Assembly: GCA_964565925.1 (NCBI GenBank)
Contig: CAZMGV010000006.1
Location: 124,001-188,000, forward strand
Source: CAZMGV01 sp964565925
GTDB taxonomy: Bacteria; JAGRBM01; JAHCIT01
Direction: 5' to 3'
DNA length: 64,000 nt
Positions 18,547 through 27,150 of the stretch are shown here, in pieces; the stretch's first letter is position 1; the number at the start of each line of letters is the position of its first letter. The notes under the pieces were generated by a model. The model was not told where the DNA came from. It did no database searches and worked only from the letters and a program-made list of their open reading frames with translations. A program made the position numbers and the translations under genes.

Positions 18547-21500
18547 ATGAAACTTTATCCGGGATTATATGATCAATTGCTGACAAAGCAGTTGGAAGCG
18601 GAGGCGCTCGAACAGGGTTTCGATCTGCGCCTACGAGAGCTAGACAGTTCTTCTGCTCATGTCGTAATCGGCCAATATCTTGAAAGATTGCTCGCCCGTG
18701 CACTTTCAGTAATCCCCGAAGCGGATAGACCGGCGGCGCAGGTCACGTTAGCGAACGAAATTATTCGTTGGCTGTTGTCGAAGAAGCAGGATGGACTTGT
18801 CGACGGAGACATTATCTCCGAAAAATCGACGCTCTTGGCGTCGGTCTCGGACGACAAGCCACCTTTGAGTGCTGAAGATTGTCCCCTGATTCCACTTAAT
18901 ACGTCGGAGCTGTTCGTCAACGGACGCAATGAACCTCGACTGGGAGAAGAGCTTCGTCGAGAGATTTTATCTGCAGACCGAATCGATTTACTGTGCGCGT
19001 TCGTCAAATGGTACGGATTGCGCGTTATTGAGGAACCACTCGCTGAATTTTTGCGAAGCGGCCGTGAACTCCGCCTGATCACAACGACCTATATGGGTGC
19101 CACAGAGCAAAAGCCGCTGGATTGGCTTTTTCAGCGAGACGCCAAAATAAAGGTATCATATGAGACGGAATCAACTCGTCTGCATGCCAAGGCGTGGCTG
19201 TTTCACAGAAATAGTGGCTCATCCACCGCGTATATTGGCAGTTCGAACTTATCGTATGCGGCTTTACTCGATGGCGTCGAATGGAACGTTCGGCTTTCGC
19301 AGCAAACATTGGGACCCGTCCTGAATAAGTTTCAGGCGACCTTCGACACTTACTGGAACGATACGCGGTACGAACTCTATGACGCTAAAAGATTCGCGCA
19401 GGCGACTGCGCGCGATCTTCAAGATAAGACGACTGAAATTAGCTTTCGATTGCTCGACGTCGATCCACGGCCCCATCAAAGGGAAATTCTCGATGCACTC
19501 GAAGTTGAACGGTATCGTCACGGTCGTTGGAAGAATCTAGTTGTTGCTGCCACAGGTACCGGCAAGACGGTAATTGCAGCTCTGGACTACCGGCGTCTTC
19601 GTGAACAATTACCGCGTGCCAATTTGCTGTTTGTTGCTCATCGAAAAGAGATTCTTACTCAAAGCCTCAGAATGTTCCGAGACGTATTGCGTGACGGCTC
19701 GTTTGGAGAGCTTTACGTTGACGGAAAACGGCCTGAACAGTGGTCCAATGTATTTGCTTCAATTCAGTCGTTGACAGCCCAATCTATCGACCGCATTGAT
19801 CCACATCACTTTGATGTTCTTATCGTTGACGAGTTCCATCACGCGGCAGCGAAATCATACGAAACGTTACTAAATAGGCTTAGGCCCAAAGTCCTTTTGG
19901 GCCTTACGGCGACGCCAGAACGGGGCGATGGTGAAAGCATCCTTCATTGGTTCGACGATCGTATTGCCGCTGAATTAAGAATCTGGGACGCGCTGGAACA
20001 AGATCTTCTCATCCCATTTCAATACTTTGGGATTCACGATGATGTGGACTTAGAAAAATTGTCATGGAAACGAGGCGGTTACGATCTCTCAGAACTGAGC
20101 AATCTGTATACGAATAACGACAGTCGGGTCGCCAAAATTCTACAGCAAATGGCTCGCATCGTACCGAATGTCGCAAAAATGAAAGCGCTCGGATTTTGTG
20201 TGAGCATTGATCACGCGAAGTTCATGGCGAAGAAGTTTTCAGAAGCCGGCGTTCCCTCAGTGGCGATCGTTTCGGAAGGCTCTTCGGCAAATAGAGATGA
20301 GGCAATTGCTGATCTCAAGCGCAGAGATGGAAAGATTCGGACGATCTTTTGCGTCGATATTTTCAACGAAGGTGTAGATATACCAGCGGTTGATACCGTC
20401 TTGATGTTGCGTCCAACCGAAAGTCCAACGGTGTTTCTGCAGCAACTCGGACGAGGGTTACGTCGGCATCCTGAAAAGGCGTGCTTAACGGTTTTGGATT
20501 TCATTGGAAACCAAAATCGAAAGTTTCGGTTTGATCAAAGATTCTCAGCGTTGATTGGGTGTAAGCGTAGAGACGTTGCCGAACATGTTGAGCAGGGTTT
20601 CCCGTTTTTGCCTGCTGGTTGCCATATCGATCTTGACCGAGATGTTTCTCGAATTGTCCTCGAAAATCTTAAGCAGACTATAGAAACCAAGAACAGGTTG
20701 GTACAAGAACTTAAAGATATTGGTGATGTCTCATTGCTCGAATTTATCCGGAAAAGTGGGGTCGATGTTGAGGACATCTATCGGAGCAATCGAAATTATA
20801 GGATTCTTCGACAGTTGGCTGGCTTCCCAACGGAGCCTGATGGTGAATTCGAAGATGAACTGGGCCGTTCGATTGGCCGCCTTCTACATAACGACGATGT
20901 AGTTCGAGTGGGGCTCTATCGGAAAATACTGTCCGAAAAATCACCACCCAAGGTAAATACGTTCTCAAAAACGGAGCGCCGGTCACTTCATATGCTTCAC
21001 TTCATGCTTTGGGGCGTGAAGCGAAAATGGCCGTCTATTGATGAAGCATTCGTGACTCTGTGGAAGCACAAAAACGTATTGAAGGAACTGAGTGAACTGT
21101 TCGAATTGCTAGACGAGAAGGCTGAGATTCTGACAAAGCCACTTCCGGAGTTGAGCGAAAGTCCGATCCAACTTTATGGACGATATGACCGCGCGGAAAT
21201 TCGTGCCGCTTTTGATAGGCTCGACGTCGAAAAGCCGTATGCCCATCAAGAAGGTTGTGAATGGATTGAATCGTTTAACGCAGATATCTTTTTTGTGACC
21301 CTTAGAAAGAATGAAAAAGGCTTTACGGCGACGACTCTTTATAACGACTTCGCGGTTAGTCCGGAAGAATTTCATTGGGAGTCGCAATCACGCACGGCGG
21401 AGAAGAGCCCAACAGGGCAACGATATATCCACCACGCGAAACGCGGTAGTCGGATATTGTTATTCGTCAGGGAAACAAAGACGGACCCTTTCGTTGCGCT

Positions 21501-21615
21501 TGGCCCTGCGGAATACGTGAGTCACGAATCCGAACGGCCCATGAAGATTATCTGGAAGATGAAGTACCCGATTCCTGAATTCCTCTTGAAGTCGGCGACC
21601 GTCGTCGCGGCGTAA
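18547..21615 (+). CDS. PLD-like nuclease / superfamily 2 helicase / DUF3427 fusion protein
   Basis: 1022 residues from ATG 18547; a TTG at 18529 would add six. Three modules are visible. Residues about 120-270 are a phospholipase D-like domain with LHAKAWLFHR and IGSSNLS. A DEAD/DEAH-type helicase follows, with Walker A AATGTGKT (about 333), DEFHHA (about 426), LGLTATPERGDG and QQLGRGLRRHPEK (about 630). The C-terminal region has the DUF3427 pattern (ATTLYNDFAVSPEEFHWESQ). Such fusions are often found in mobile regions and are suspected of acting on foreign DNA, but the role here is not shown. Codon use is clearly AT-richer than both flanks (many TTT, AAA, GAT, ATT codons), a sign of recent transfer. 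Confidence 0.88.
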   Translation: MKLYPGLYDQLLTKQLEAEALEQGFDLRLRELDSSSAHVVIGQYLERLLARALSVIPEADRPAAQVTLANEIIRWLLSKKQDGLVDGDIISEKSTLLASVSDDKPPLSAEDCPLIPLNTSELFVNGRNEPRLGEELRREILSADRIDLLCAFVKWYGLRVIEEPLAEFLRSGRELRLITTTYMGATEQKPLDWLFQRDAKIKVSYETESTRLHAKAWLFHRNSGSSTAYIGSSNLSYAALLDGVEWNVRLSQQTLGPVLNKFQATFDTYWNDTRYELYDAKRFAQATARDLQDKTTEISFRLLDVDPRPHQREILDALEVERYRHGRWKNLVVAATGTGKTVIAALDYRRLREQLPRANLLFVAHRKEILTQSLRMFRDVLRDGSFGELYVDGKRPEQWSNVFASIQSLTAQSIDRIDPHHFDVLIVDEFHHAAAKSYETLLNRLRPKVLLGLTATPERGDGESILHWFDDRIAAELRIWDALEQDLLIPFQYFGIHDDVDLEKLSWKRGGYDLSELSNLYTNNDSRVAKILQQMARIVPNVAKMKALGFCVSIDHAKFMAKKFSEAGVPSVAIVSEGSSANRDEAIADLKRRDGKIRTIFCVDIFNEGVDIPAVDTVLMLRPTESPTVFLQQLGRGLRRHPEKACLTVLDFIGNQNRKFRFDQRFSALIGCKRRDVAEHVEQGFPFLPAGCHIDLDRDVSRIVLENLKQTIETKNRLVQELKDIGDVSLLEFIRKSGVDVEDIYRSNRNYRILRQLAGFPTEPDGEFEDELGRSIGRLLHNDDVVRVGLYRKILSEKSPPKVNTFSKTERRSLHMLHFMLWGVKRKWPSIDEAFVTLWKHKNVLKELSELFELLDEKAEILTKPLPELSESPIQLYGRYDRAEIRAAFDRLDVEKPYAHQEGCEWIESFNADIFFVTLRKNEKGFTATTLYNDFAVSPEEFHWESQSRTAEKSPTGQRYIHHAKRGSRILLFVRETKTDPFVALGPAEYVSHESERPMKIIWKMKYPIPEFLLKSATVVAA

Positions 21616-21731
21616 GTCCGTCCTGGCCAGGCGGACTCATCTGGTCAACCACTCTCGTTAAAATTCGATTCCATTTTTACTGGACGCCCCCGGACCGCCT
21701 GGGCAGGGTCGGACTGGTAGGAGCAATAGCT

Positions 21732-21995
21732 ATGAACGCCGTCCGAATAACGCTGCAGCCGTCCGACTGGCAGATGTTGCTCGATCACCTCGATTCCTTG
21801 CGCGACGGCTACGAGCGCACAGTTATGTATTACCAAAGCGTCGGCACCGTCGAAGAGATCGGCATGGTCAGCGGCGACGTGAATAACGAAGAGGAAGCGT
21901 TAGTCGCCTTCAACTATTGCGGCTATTTGATTGAGTCGATCCGCCAGCAGATCGCCATACAAGACGGCCAAGAGTATGAGCTGAGAAGCGAATAA
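21732..21995 (+). CDS. Small hypothetical protein
   Basis: 87 residues, acidic, starting MNAVRITLQPSDWQMLLDHL and ending in helices (ALVAFNYCGYLIESIRQQIA). A ribosome site AGGAG lies about 9 bases before the ATG. No cysteine cluster, membrane segment or known motif. It follows the helicase gene by 116 bases on the same strand and could be a small partner of it, but nothing in the sequence proves a link. The real coding status is supported by the ribosome site and an ordinary amino-acid composition. Confidence 0.55.
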   Translation: MNAVRITLQPSDWQMLLDHLDSLRDGYERTVMYYQSVGTVEEIGMVSGDVNNEEEALVAFNYCGYLIESIRQQIAIQDGQEYELRSE

Positions 21996-22153
21996 CCCCC
22001 GTTCAAACCCTTCGATCCATTCGAGACGCGCATATGGTTCGACGGCGCTCACCACGAACGGCGCTCCTCAGGGCGAACGGGAGTGCCCCGAAGCGGCGGG
22101 TGAGTCCAGTACATAACATAAACGTCAACCTCCGCTTTTTAATAAAACCCCCC

Positions 22154-22175
22154 AAATGGCCCTAAATGACCCAAG
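22154..22175. repeat. Left arm of inverted repeat (two 10-bp units)
   Basis: AAATGGCCCTAAATGACCC followed by AAG. Its reverse complement is matched at 22393-22407 and 22416-22434. It holds two units of the same decamer that is repeated four times on the other side, in opposite orientation. Confidence 0.7.
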
Positions 22176-22397
22176 CCCGATTCCTGGGCAACATGGGCTA
22201 ACCCCGCGCCGGCGCTCGGGAATCCGGCAGATTCCAAAACTTGTGTCACGTTAATCAAAAAATATTTTGGCGGCTGTTAAGGGGGTCGGCTCCGGCGGGG
22301 AAATCCGGAGATTCCGCTGCGTGATCCGCAAGTTGGACCGTCAGAATTAAGGCCTTAACTACCGTCGCTAGATTCTCAAAAAACCGTGCGCGCTTGG

Positions 22398-22437
22398 GTC
22401 ATTTAGGCTCGTTTAGGGTCATTTAGGGCCATTTAGG
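22398..22437. repeat. Four tandem 10-bp repeats
   Basis: Four consecutive decamers: GTCATTTAGG, CTCGTTTAGG, GTCATTTAGG, GCCATTTAGG. The TTTAGG core is invariant. The period is one helical turn, so a protein could bind all four on one face of the DNA. Confidence 0.8.
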
Positions 22438-22482
22438 TTCACCCCCTTACGTCGCCCCATTTCGCTCGCTAACAATAGTCAC

Positions 22483-23026
22483 ATGGGAAATCCGTACTCC
22501 ATACCCGCCGACCTCAGGGACGACCCGTCCGCTTACCGGGATGACTACCCGGTCTCTTCTACGGGCGGTGTTACGGCCGGTACGGTCGTCCCGTTCCCTT
22601 CGCCGCAGGGCAGCGCGAGGCAGAGCTATAACGGCGCGTTCGCGAGCGGCCGGCGGTGGGTGCGAGCGCGGGTCAATGTGGAACCCGAGTGGTCGAGCCC
22701 CCGTGTGGCTGGAAAAATCTGGAACTGCGCGACGGCCCGCACGATTGTCTCACCCGTCGAGCGCGACACGGTGAGCCGGGCGGTGGGGGGACTGTTCGGG
22801 GGGATTCGGCCCCCCTGCGATCCCTCCCGGGATCGCGTCCCCCCGAATAGGGGGGACAAATCCGCGGGACTGACTACCCGTGGAACCGGTCAGCCGGGCG
22901 AGTGTTCTCCCCCTCGACGGGGGAGACCCTCCGGAGTTTTACCGCAGGAGGGTGGGGGTGCGGAGTTGGTTCCCGCTTTGCCCGCTCCCGCCCCGCACGC
23001 TATGGGGGCTGGCGGAGGGTCTACCC
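22483..23026. other. Non-coding stretch with hairpins before epimerase gene
   Basis: 544 bases with no recognisable gene. An open frame from 22483 gives a low-complexity, arginine/proline-rich translation and then continues out of frame through the epimerase gene, so it is not accepted. Contains a nested inverted repeat (22795-22847) and two adjacent short hairpins: CTCCCCC/GGGGGAG (22907-22925) and ACCCTCC/GGAGGGT (22926-22953). The last pair resembles dispersed intergenic repeats of many proteobacteria. Confidence 0.5.
22795..22847. repeat. Nested inverted repeat
   Basis: Outer arms TTCGGGGGGA (22795-22804) and TCCCCCCGAA (22838-22847), inner arms GCGATCCC (22817-22824) and GGGATCGC (22829-22836); all perfect. 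Can form a long hairpin. No T-tract follows. Confidence 0.7.
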
Positions 23027-24040
23027 ATGCCGAACAAGACGGTTCTGGTGACGGGCGCCAGCGGGTTCATCGGGAGCCATCTCACGGAGCAGCTTCTGGA
23101 GAAGGGCCACGAGGTGCGCACGATCGTGCGCCGGCCGGAGACGCTGGGCCGGTATTCGTTCTCGAAGCACCCCAACTTCCGGGCGTTCACGGGCGACCTG
23201 CTGGACCCGGCGACCTTCCAGGCGGCCTGCGAGGGCGTGGAGCAGGTGTACCATCTGGCCGGGATCATCTCGACGAAAAACGGCGAACGCCGGAAGCTGT
23301 TCGATATGAACGTGAAGGGGACGGTCAACCTGTTTGGCACGCTCAAGCGCACGAAGCCCGGAAAGATCGTCTACCTCGCGTCGATTTTCGCGCTGGCTCA
23401 AGGCGAGAAAACCCGCCCGGCGACGGAGGAGAGTTTCTACAACCTGGAGGGGGTGCGGGTGGACTACTTCGACTCCAAGCGGGCGGCGCAGCTGGAGGTC
23501 GAGAAGTTCGAGATGGACGGCCTGCCGGTGACCTACGTGTACCCGGGTTTCTGCTACGGGCCTGGCGATATCTACGTCTCCAGCTCGGTGTTTATCCTCA
23601 GCTTTCTGCGCGGCGAGCTGCCGGTGCTGATGGAGGGCGGGCAGAACGTGCTCGACGTGCGGGACTGCGCGAAGGGGCTGATACTGGGGATGGAGAAGGG
23701 CCGCGTCGGGCAGAAGTATCTGATCGGCGACCACAACATCACCTTCAAGGAGCTGGCCGACACGCTCGCCAGAGTGACCGGCAAGAAGGCGCCGGGCGTG
23801 GTGCTCCCCCGGTTCGTGACGGTGGGCCTTGGCACGGTGGCCGAGCGGCTGATGCCGAAATTTCCGCTCAACCGCCAGTCGGCCGAGGCGGCCAGCCACT
23901 ACTGGTACTACGACACCGGCAAGGCGCGCTCGGAGCTGGGCTACACGGGCCGCCCGCTGGAGGAAACCCTGCGGGACGCCGTGAGCTGGTTCAAGGCCAA
24001 CGGCTACGACCGCCGCGGGTTCTATCCGCCGGTCCACTAG
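23027..24040 (+). CDS. NAD(P)-dependent sugar epimerase/dehydratase-like protein
   Basis: 337 residues from ATG 23027 (MPNKTVLVTGASGFIGSHL); the frame is open further upstream but without protein-like sequence. An extended short-chain dehydrogenase: nucleotide loop TGASGFIG (9-16), VYHLAG, catalytic Y-x3-K in YFDSK. The C-terminal part fits the dihydroflavonol-reductase/HpnA-like group (YLIGDHNITFKELADTLARV). Family members reduce or epimerise sugar nucleotides, flavonoids or hopanoid-linked sugars; the substrate here cannot be told. It lies at the end of the repeat-rich accessory stretch and is followed after 57 bases by a response regulator gene on the same strand. Confidence 0.85.
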   Translation: MPNKTVLVTGASGFIGSHLTEQLLEKGHEVRTIVRRPETLGRYSFSKHPNFRAFTGDLLDPATFQAACEGVEQVYHLAGIISTKNGERRKLFDMNVKGTVNLFGTLKRTKPGKIVYLASIFALAQGEKTRPATEESFYNLEGVRVDYFDSKRAAQLEVEKFEMDGLPVTYVYPGFCYGPGDIYVSSSVFILSFLRGELPVLMEGGQNVLDVRDCAKGLILGMEKGRVGQKYLIGDHNITFKELADTLARVTGKKAPGVVLPRFVTVGLGTVAERLMPKFPLNRQSAEAASHYWYYDTGKARSELGYTGRPLEETLRDAVSWFKANGYDRRGFYPPVH

Positions 24041-24097
24041 GCGGTACATTGACGGTTCATTGAAACACGTTCGCAAAACCGGCCGGAGGCCGCTAGG

Positions 24098-25249
24098 ATG
24101 CGAACCGCTCCGATGCACGATATGTCCCGAACCATAGTCCACATAGACGACGACCCCGCGATCCTCGACCTGGTGTCGGCCTCCCTCTCGGAGCCGGGCA
24201 GCATCGAGGTGATCTCCGTGCGCGACGGCAACAAGGCGGTCGAGGTGATCGGCAGGCGCCGGCCCGACCTCATCCTGTGCGACATCGGCCTGCCGGAGCG
24301 GGACGGGTTCTCGGTGGTCGAGGAGCTGCGCCGCTGGCCCACTTCCATCGACGCGCCGGTGATTTTCGTCTCGGCGCTGGCGGACGAGGCGCAGATCGAC
24401 CGGGCGTTCGGAATAGGCGCGGCCGATTTCATCAAGAAGCCGTTCCGGCCGACGGAACTCAAAGCCCGGGTGCTGGCGAGACTCGGCGCCCACTCGGCGG
24501 CCAAATCCGCCGGCTCCGGCGCCCCGGGCAGCGCGGACGTGCGCGGCTCGCTGGCCATGATGAGCGTGGGGGACCTGTTCAACGCCGTGGAGCTGGGCCG
24601 CAAGAGCGGCGTGCTGAAACTCTCGGGCACGGAATCATCCGGTACGAAACTGGCCGGCGAGATCCGGTTCAAGGCCGGCCGGGTCGTGGCCGCCAGTTGC
24701 GACGGGATCACCAACGAGGCGGCCGCCTACCGCCTCGGCGTGCTGGCCGACGGCGATTTCGAGATGCGCTTCCTCCCCGAAAAAGAGGTGGAGGGCAAGC
24801 TGGACCTCTCGCCGCAGTTCCTGCTCATGGAGGCGTGCCGCCTGCAGGACGAAGGCACGCTGGTGCAGCCAAAGCCCCCGACGCCGTCCCATCCGCCGGC
24901 GTCTTCCGAACTGGCGCAGCTGCTCGCCCGGTTCGACGCCCTGATCGCCTACGCGCAGAAGACGTCGCACGCCTCGGTGGTCCGCAACTATCTGGAGGAG
25001 TCCCGGCGTATACTCCCGCGCCAGTGGCGGGAAAGCTGCCAGGTGGGCTCGGGCGACGGTTCGCTGGAGGGCACCCCGGTGATCATCATCCAGCCCGGCG
25101 CGCCCGGTTCCGAGAATCTCGTGCGGGCGTGGGTGAGCGAGTTCATCAAGCGCGGACAGTATTCAGAGCCCAAGGCCTACGGCCGCGAGGCGATCCTGGC
25201 CGCCGGGATTCTGGACGCCCCGTTTCTGGACAAGCTCGGTATCCGCTGA
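24098..25249 (+). CDS. Response regulator with PATAN (DUF4388) domain
   Basis: 383 residues. Receiver domain (about 10-130): IVHIDDDPAIL, phospho-acceptor Asp in ILCDIGLPERDG, and FIKKPFRP near the end. It is followed by a PATAN/DUF4388 region (about 150-260: GSLAMMSVGDLFNAVELGRK, KLAGEIRFKAGRVVAA). The last 100 residues are a helical domain without known motif. There is no DNA-binding domain; PATAN regulators act through protein contacts, for instance in pilus motility or taxis. The start is the first ATG; an ATG at 24122 (MSRTIVHIDDD) is nearer to the receiver. No kinase is adjacent. Confidence 0.85.
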   Translation: MRTAPMHDMSRTIVHIDDDPAILDLVSASLSEPGSIEVISVRDGNKAVEVIGRRRPDLILCDIGLPERDGFSVVEELRRWPTSIDAPVIFVSALADEAQIDRAFGIGAADFIKKPFRPTELKARVLARLGAHSAAKSAGSGAPGSADVRGSLAMMSVGDLFNAVELGRKSGVLKLSGTESSGTKLAGEIRFKAGRVVAASCDGITNEAAAYRLGVLADGDFEMRFLPEKEVEGKLDLSPQFLLMEACRLQDEGTLVQPKPPTPSHPPASSELAQLLARFDALIAYAQKTSHASVVRNYLEESRRILPRQWRESCQVGSGDGSLEGTPVIIIQPGAPGSENLVRAWVSEFIKRGQYSEPKAYGREAILAAGILDAPFLDKLGIR

Positions 25250-25269
25250 ACTTTCGGTTGCGCCGGGGC

Positions 25270-25734
25270 CTAATGGCCCTTGCGGAGCCGCTCCCAGCCC
25301 GACCGGGCGCCGTGACGGGAGGCCGGATCGCAGGCCGGCGCGCTGAAAGCCCTCGCTTCCGCTTCGAAGTCGGCGCAGCTCCCGGTGCCGCAGTCGTAAA
25401 GATTCAGGCAGTCGGTGCCCTGCCGCTCGCACGCGATCCAGATGGAGCTGCCTTCGGGAAAAAGCTGGTCGACCGGAACGGGGTAGGACCGCCGGATACC
25501 GATGAAGCTCCACGAGCCGAAGTCATGGGAGATCAGGTCCTTGCCGGGACGGATCAGACCGATGAGCTCGAACGACGACACCGGGACCTGCTCGAACCGC
25601 TTCTCGAGCCGCGATTCGATCTCGTCGGCGTCGTCCATTTCGAGCCAGTAGCTGTAGCCAAGGTATCCGGCGCCGGTCAGCACGGCGCAGACCAGAGCGA
25701 TCAGGGGCAGGGGGCTCCGGTCGCCGGAAGCCAT
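25270..25734 (-). CDS. Hypothetical membrane-anchored protein
   Basis: 154 residues with one N-terminal membrane helix (LPLIALVCAVLTGAGYLGYSYWL, about 9-31) and a small extracytoplasmic part with five cysteines (IACERQGTDCLNLYDCGTGSC), which may form disulfides in the periplasm. No family was recognised. It starts four bases downstream of the MshEN gene stop on the same strand, so the two are very likely one operon. It ends 21 bases from the convergent PATAN regulator gene. Confidence 0.7.
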   Translation of the reverse strand: MASGDRSPLPLIALVCAVLTGAGYLGYSYWLEMDDADEIESRLEKRFEQVPVSSFELIGLIRPGKDLISHDFGSWSFIGIRRSYPVPVDQLFPEGSSIWIACERQGTDCLNLYDCGTGSCADFEAEARAFSAPACDPASRHGARSGWERLRKGH

Positions 25735-25738
25735 CCCG

Positions 25739-26746
25739 TCAGCCTTCCTCGAACGAGCGGGTCACCCGGGAGTTGATGACGCGGGCGTAGGCGGCGGGCA
25801 GTTTCTGGACCGCCAGCAGCACCGGTCCGATGTCGGCATCGATCGTCGCCATGGGTCCGGCGTCGGCATATAGGATGTTCACCACCCGGCCGCCCACGTG
25901 CACCGGCACGAACAGCGAGTTGCCGCGCTGCTTGTAGAGCGCCTTGCGGACCAGGTCGTTGGCCGTGGAGCGCGGAATACTGCCCAGGTAGTGGCCCGGA
26001 TGCTTGATGACGGAATCAAAGACGGATTCGCGGTTCAGCGTGATGGCGATGGCTTTCACGAGGTCCGGATCGATGCGGTCGCCGATCCCTTCCCAGCCGA
26101 AGACGATTTCCTTTTTGACGATAAAGAAAACCGCCCGGCCGATCTGCCTGGCCGCCTGCAGCACGATCGAATGGACGATCTCGTCCCGGTTCGCGGCCGT
26201 TTCGACGGTCGGCTCCGCACGCGGCACGCGGGGGAGCGTGCCGCCCGTTTCCATCTTGCTCCGGTGGGCCCGCGACGACCGGTCGATGTAGTCCAGTTCG
26301 GTTTCTTCGTGGCGCCAGTTGGGGAGCATGCCGCAGTACTGTTCGAGCAGCGCGGCCATGGTCAGTTCCGTGACCACATACGGCTTCACGATCAGTCCGG
26401 TGGAATAGGCGATCTCCGCCTTCACCACGTGCTCGCCGGGGTTCACCATCAGGAGCGCAAGGGTTTTGGATTCCACGCGGTAGGGGAACACTTTCGCGGA
26501 ACGGCACCGTTCGTGACCTATTCTTTCGACCAGTTCCGGATCGATCGCCGCCCGGTCCACGTCGACCGTCGGCACGCCGAACTGTCTGGAGAGGCAGAGC
26601 GCCAGCTCTTCTTCGCGGAGCGCGCCGGTTTCGACAAGATTGGTACCCAGATGGCCGCCGTAGACCGCCTGGTGACGGATGGCTTCCTCGATCTGGTCGC
26701 GCGTGGCGAAACCGTTCTTGAGCAGTAACCGGGGCAAAAGCTCCAT
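25739..26746 (-). CDS. Stand-alone GspE/PilB N-terminal (MshEN-like) protein with GAF-like C-terminus
   Basis: 335 residues. The first 150 are two MshEN-like repeats (LLKNGFATRDQIEEAIRHQ and HLGTNLVETGALREEELALC) followed by the T2SSE-N pattern (FGVPTVDVDRAAIDPELVER). In full ATPases this region precedes the motor; here no Walker motif follows. Instead there is a GAF-like C-terminal half (AVFFIVKKEIVFGWEGIG, then NSLFVPVHVGGRVVNILYAD). The MshEN signature arginine of the c-di-GMP motif RLGxxL is replaced in both repeats (PRLLL, HLGTNL), so nucleotide binding may be weak or lost. It probably acts as a signalling adaptor together with the nearby PATAN regulator. Confidence 0.8.
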   Translation of the reverse strand: MELLPRLLLKNGFATRDQIEEAIRHQAVYGGHLGTNLVETGALREEELALCLSRQFGVPTVDVDRAAIDPELVERIGHERCRSAKVFPYRVESKTLALLMVNPGEHVVKAEIAYSTGLIVKPYVVTELTMAALLEQYCGMLPNWRHEETELDYIDRSSRAHRSKMETGGTLPRVPRAEPTVETAANRDEIVHSIVLQAARQIGRAVFFIVKKEIVFGWEGIGDRIDPDLVKAIAITLNRESVFDSVIKHPGHYLGSIPRSTANDLVRKALYKQRGNSLFVPVHVGGRVVNILYADAGPMATIDADIGPVLLAVQKLPAAYARVINSRVTRSFEEG

Positions 26747-26820
26747 AGAACCGTTTTAATACAATATCTCGCGAAAGTTCACCATTTCCCGGCCGCTGTC
26801 CGTGCGTTAAAGTAGGCGTC

Positions 26821-27135
26821 ATGGCAATCGGTCCGGGAGATTTTCCGTCCAGAAACCGCGCCTGGGGGCTTTACGAATCGCCGCTGGGACGCCGGATGCT
26901 GCGTTCCAGAAGGCTGATTCGCTCGCTCGAGCGCGATCTTCTGGACAGCGGCCGGACCTTCGGCTTCCGCGTTCTGGAAAATACCGGCAGAGGGGGGTTC
27001 GAGATCATCATCCGGCTCTCGTGCGAGCCCGAAACCTACCGCCGGACGACCTTTATCACCCGCGCGGAATACGGCTACCTGCTCGGAAACCCGGATCTTG
27101 AACCTCTGCTCCGGGCCGGCTGCTATCTGATGTAG
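26821..27135 (+). CDS. Hypothetical small protein
   Basis: 104 residues, basic at the N-terminus (RMLRSRRLIRSLERDL), then a possible β-rich middle (FGFRVLENTGRGGFEIIIRL). No signal peptide, membrane helix or known motif. It is divergent from the MshEN gene, with 74 bases between. The ATG is the first in frame. It reads as an ordinary protein rather than a chance frame, but no family was recognised. Confidence 0.6.
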   Translation: MAIGPGDFPSRNRAWGLYESPLGRRMLRSRRLIRSLERDLLDSGRTFGFRVLENTGRGGFEIIIRLSCEPETYRRTTFITRAEYGYLLGNPDLEPLLRAGCYLM

Positions 27136-27150
27136 AGCCGGCTGAGACAG

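Larger units (their letters stand above)
21996..22482. other. Non-coding stretch bounded by phased 10-bp repeats
   Basis: No gene is seen in these 487 bases. The stretch is AT-richer in the middle (TTAATCAAAAAATATTTTGG near 22252) and holds the two repeat blocks at 22154-22175 and 22398-22437, which are inverted relative to each other. It could be a mobile-element remnant, a regulatory array or a replication/partition site. Confidence 0.5.

Noticed and set aside
22483..24063. Open frame of 526 codons beginning upstream of the epimerase gene
   Set aside because: Its second half is the epimerase gene in a wrong frame and the first half is low-complexity; the epimerase itself starts at 23027.
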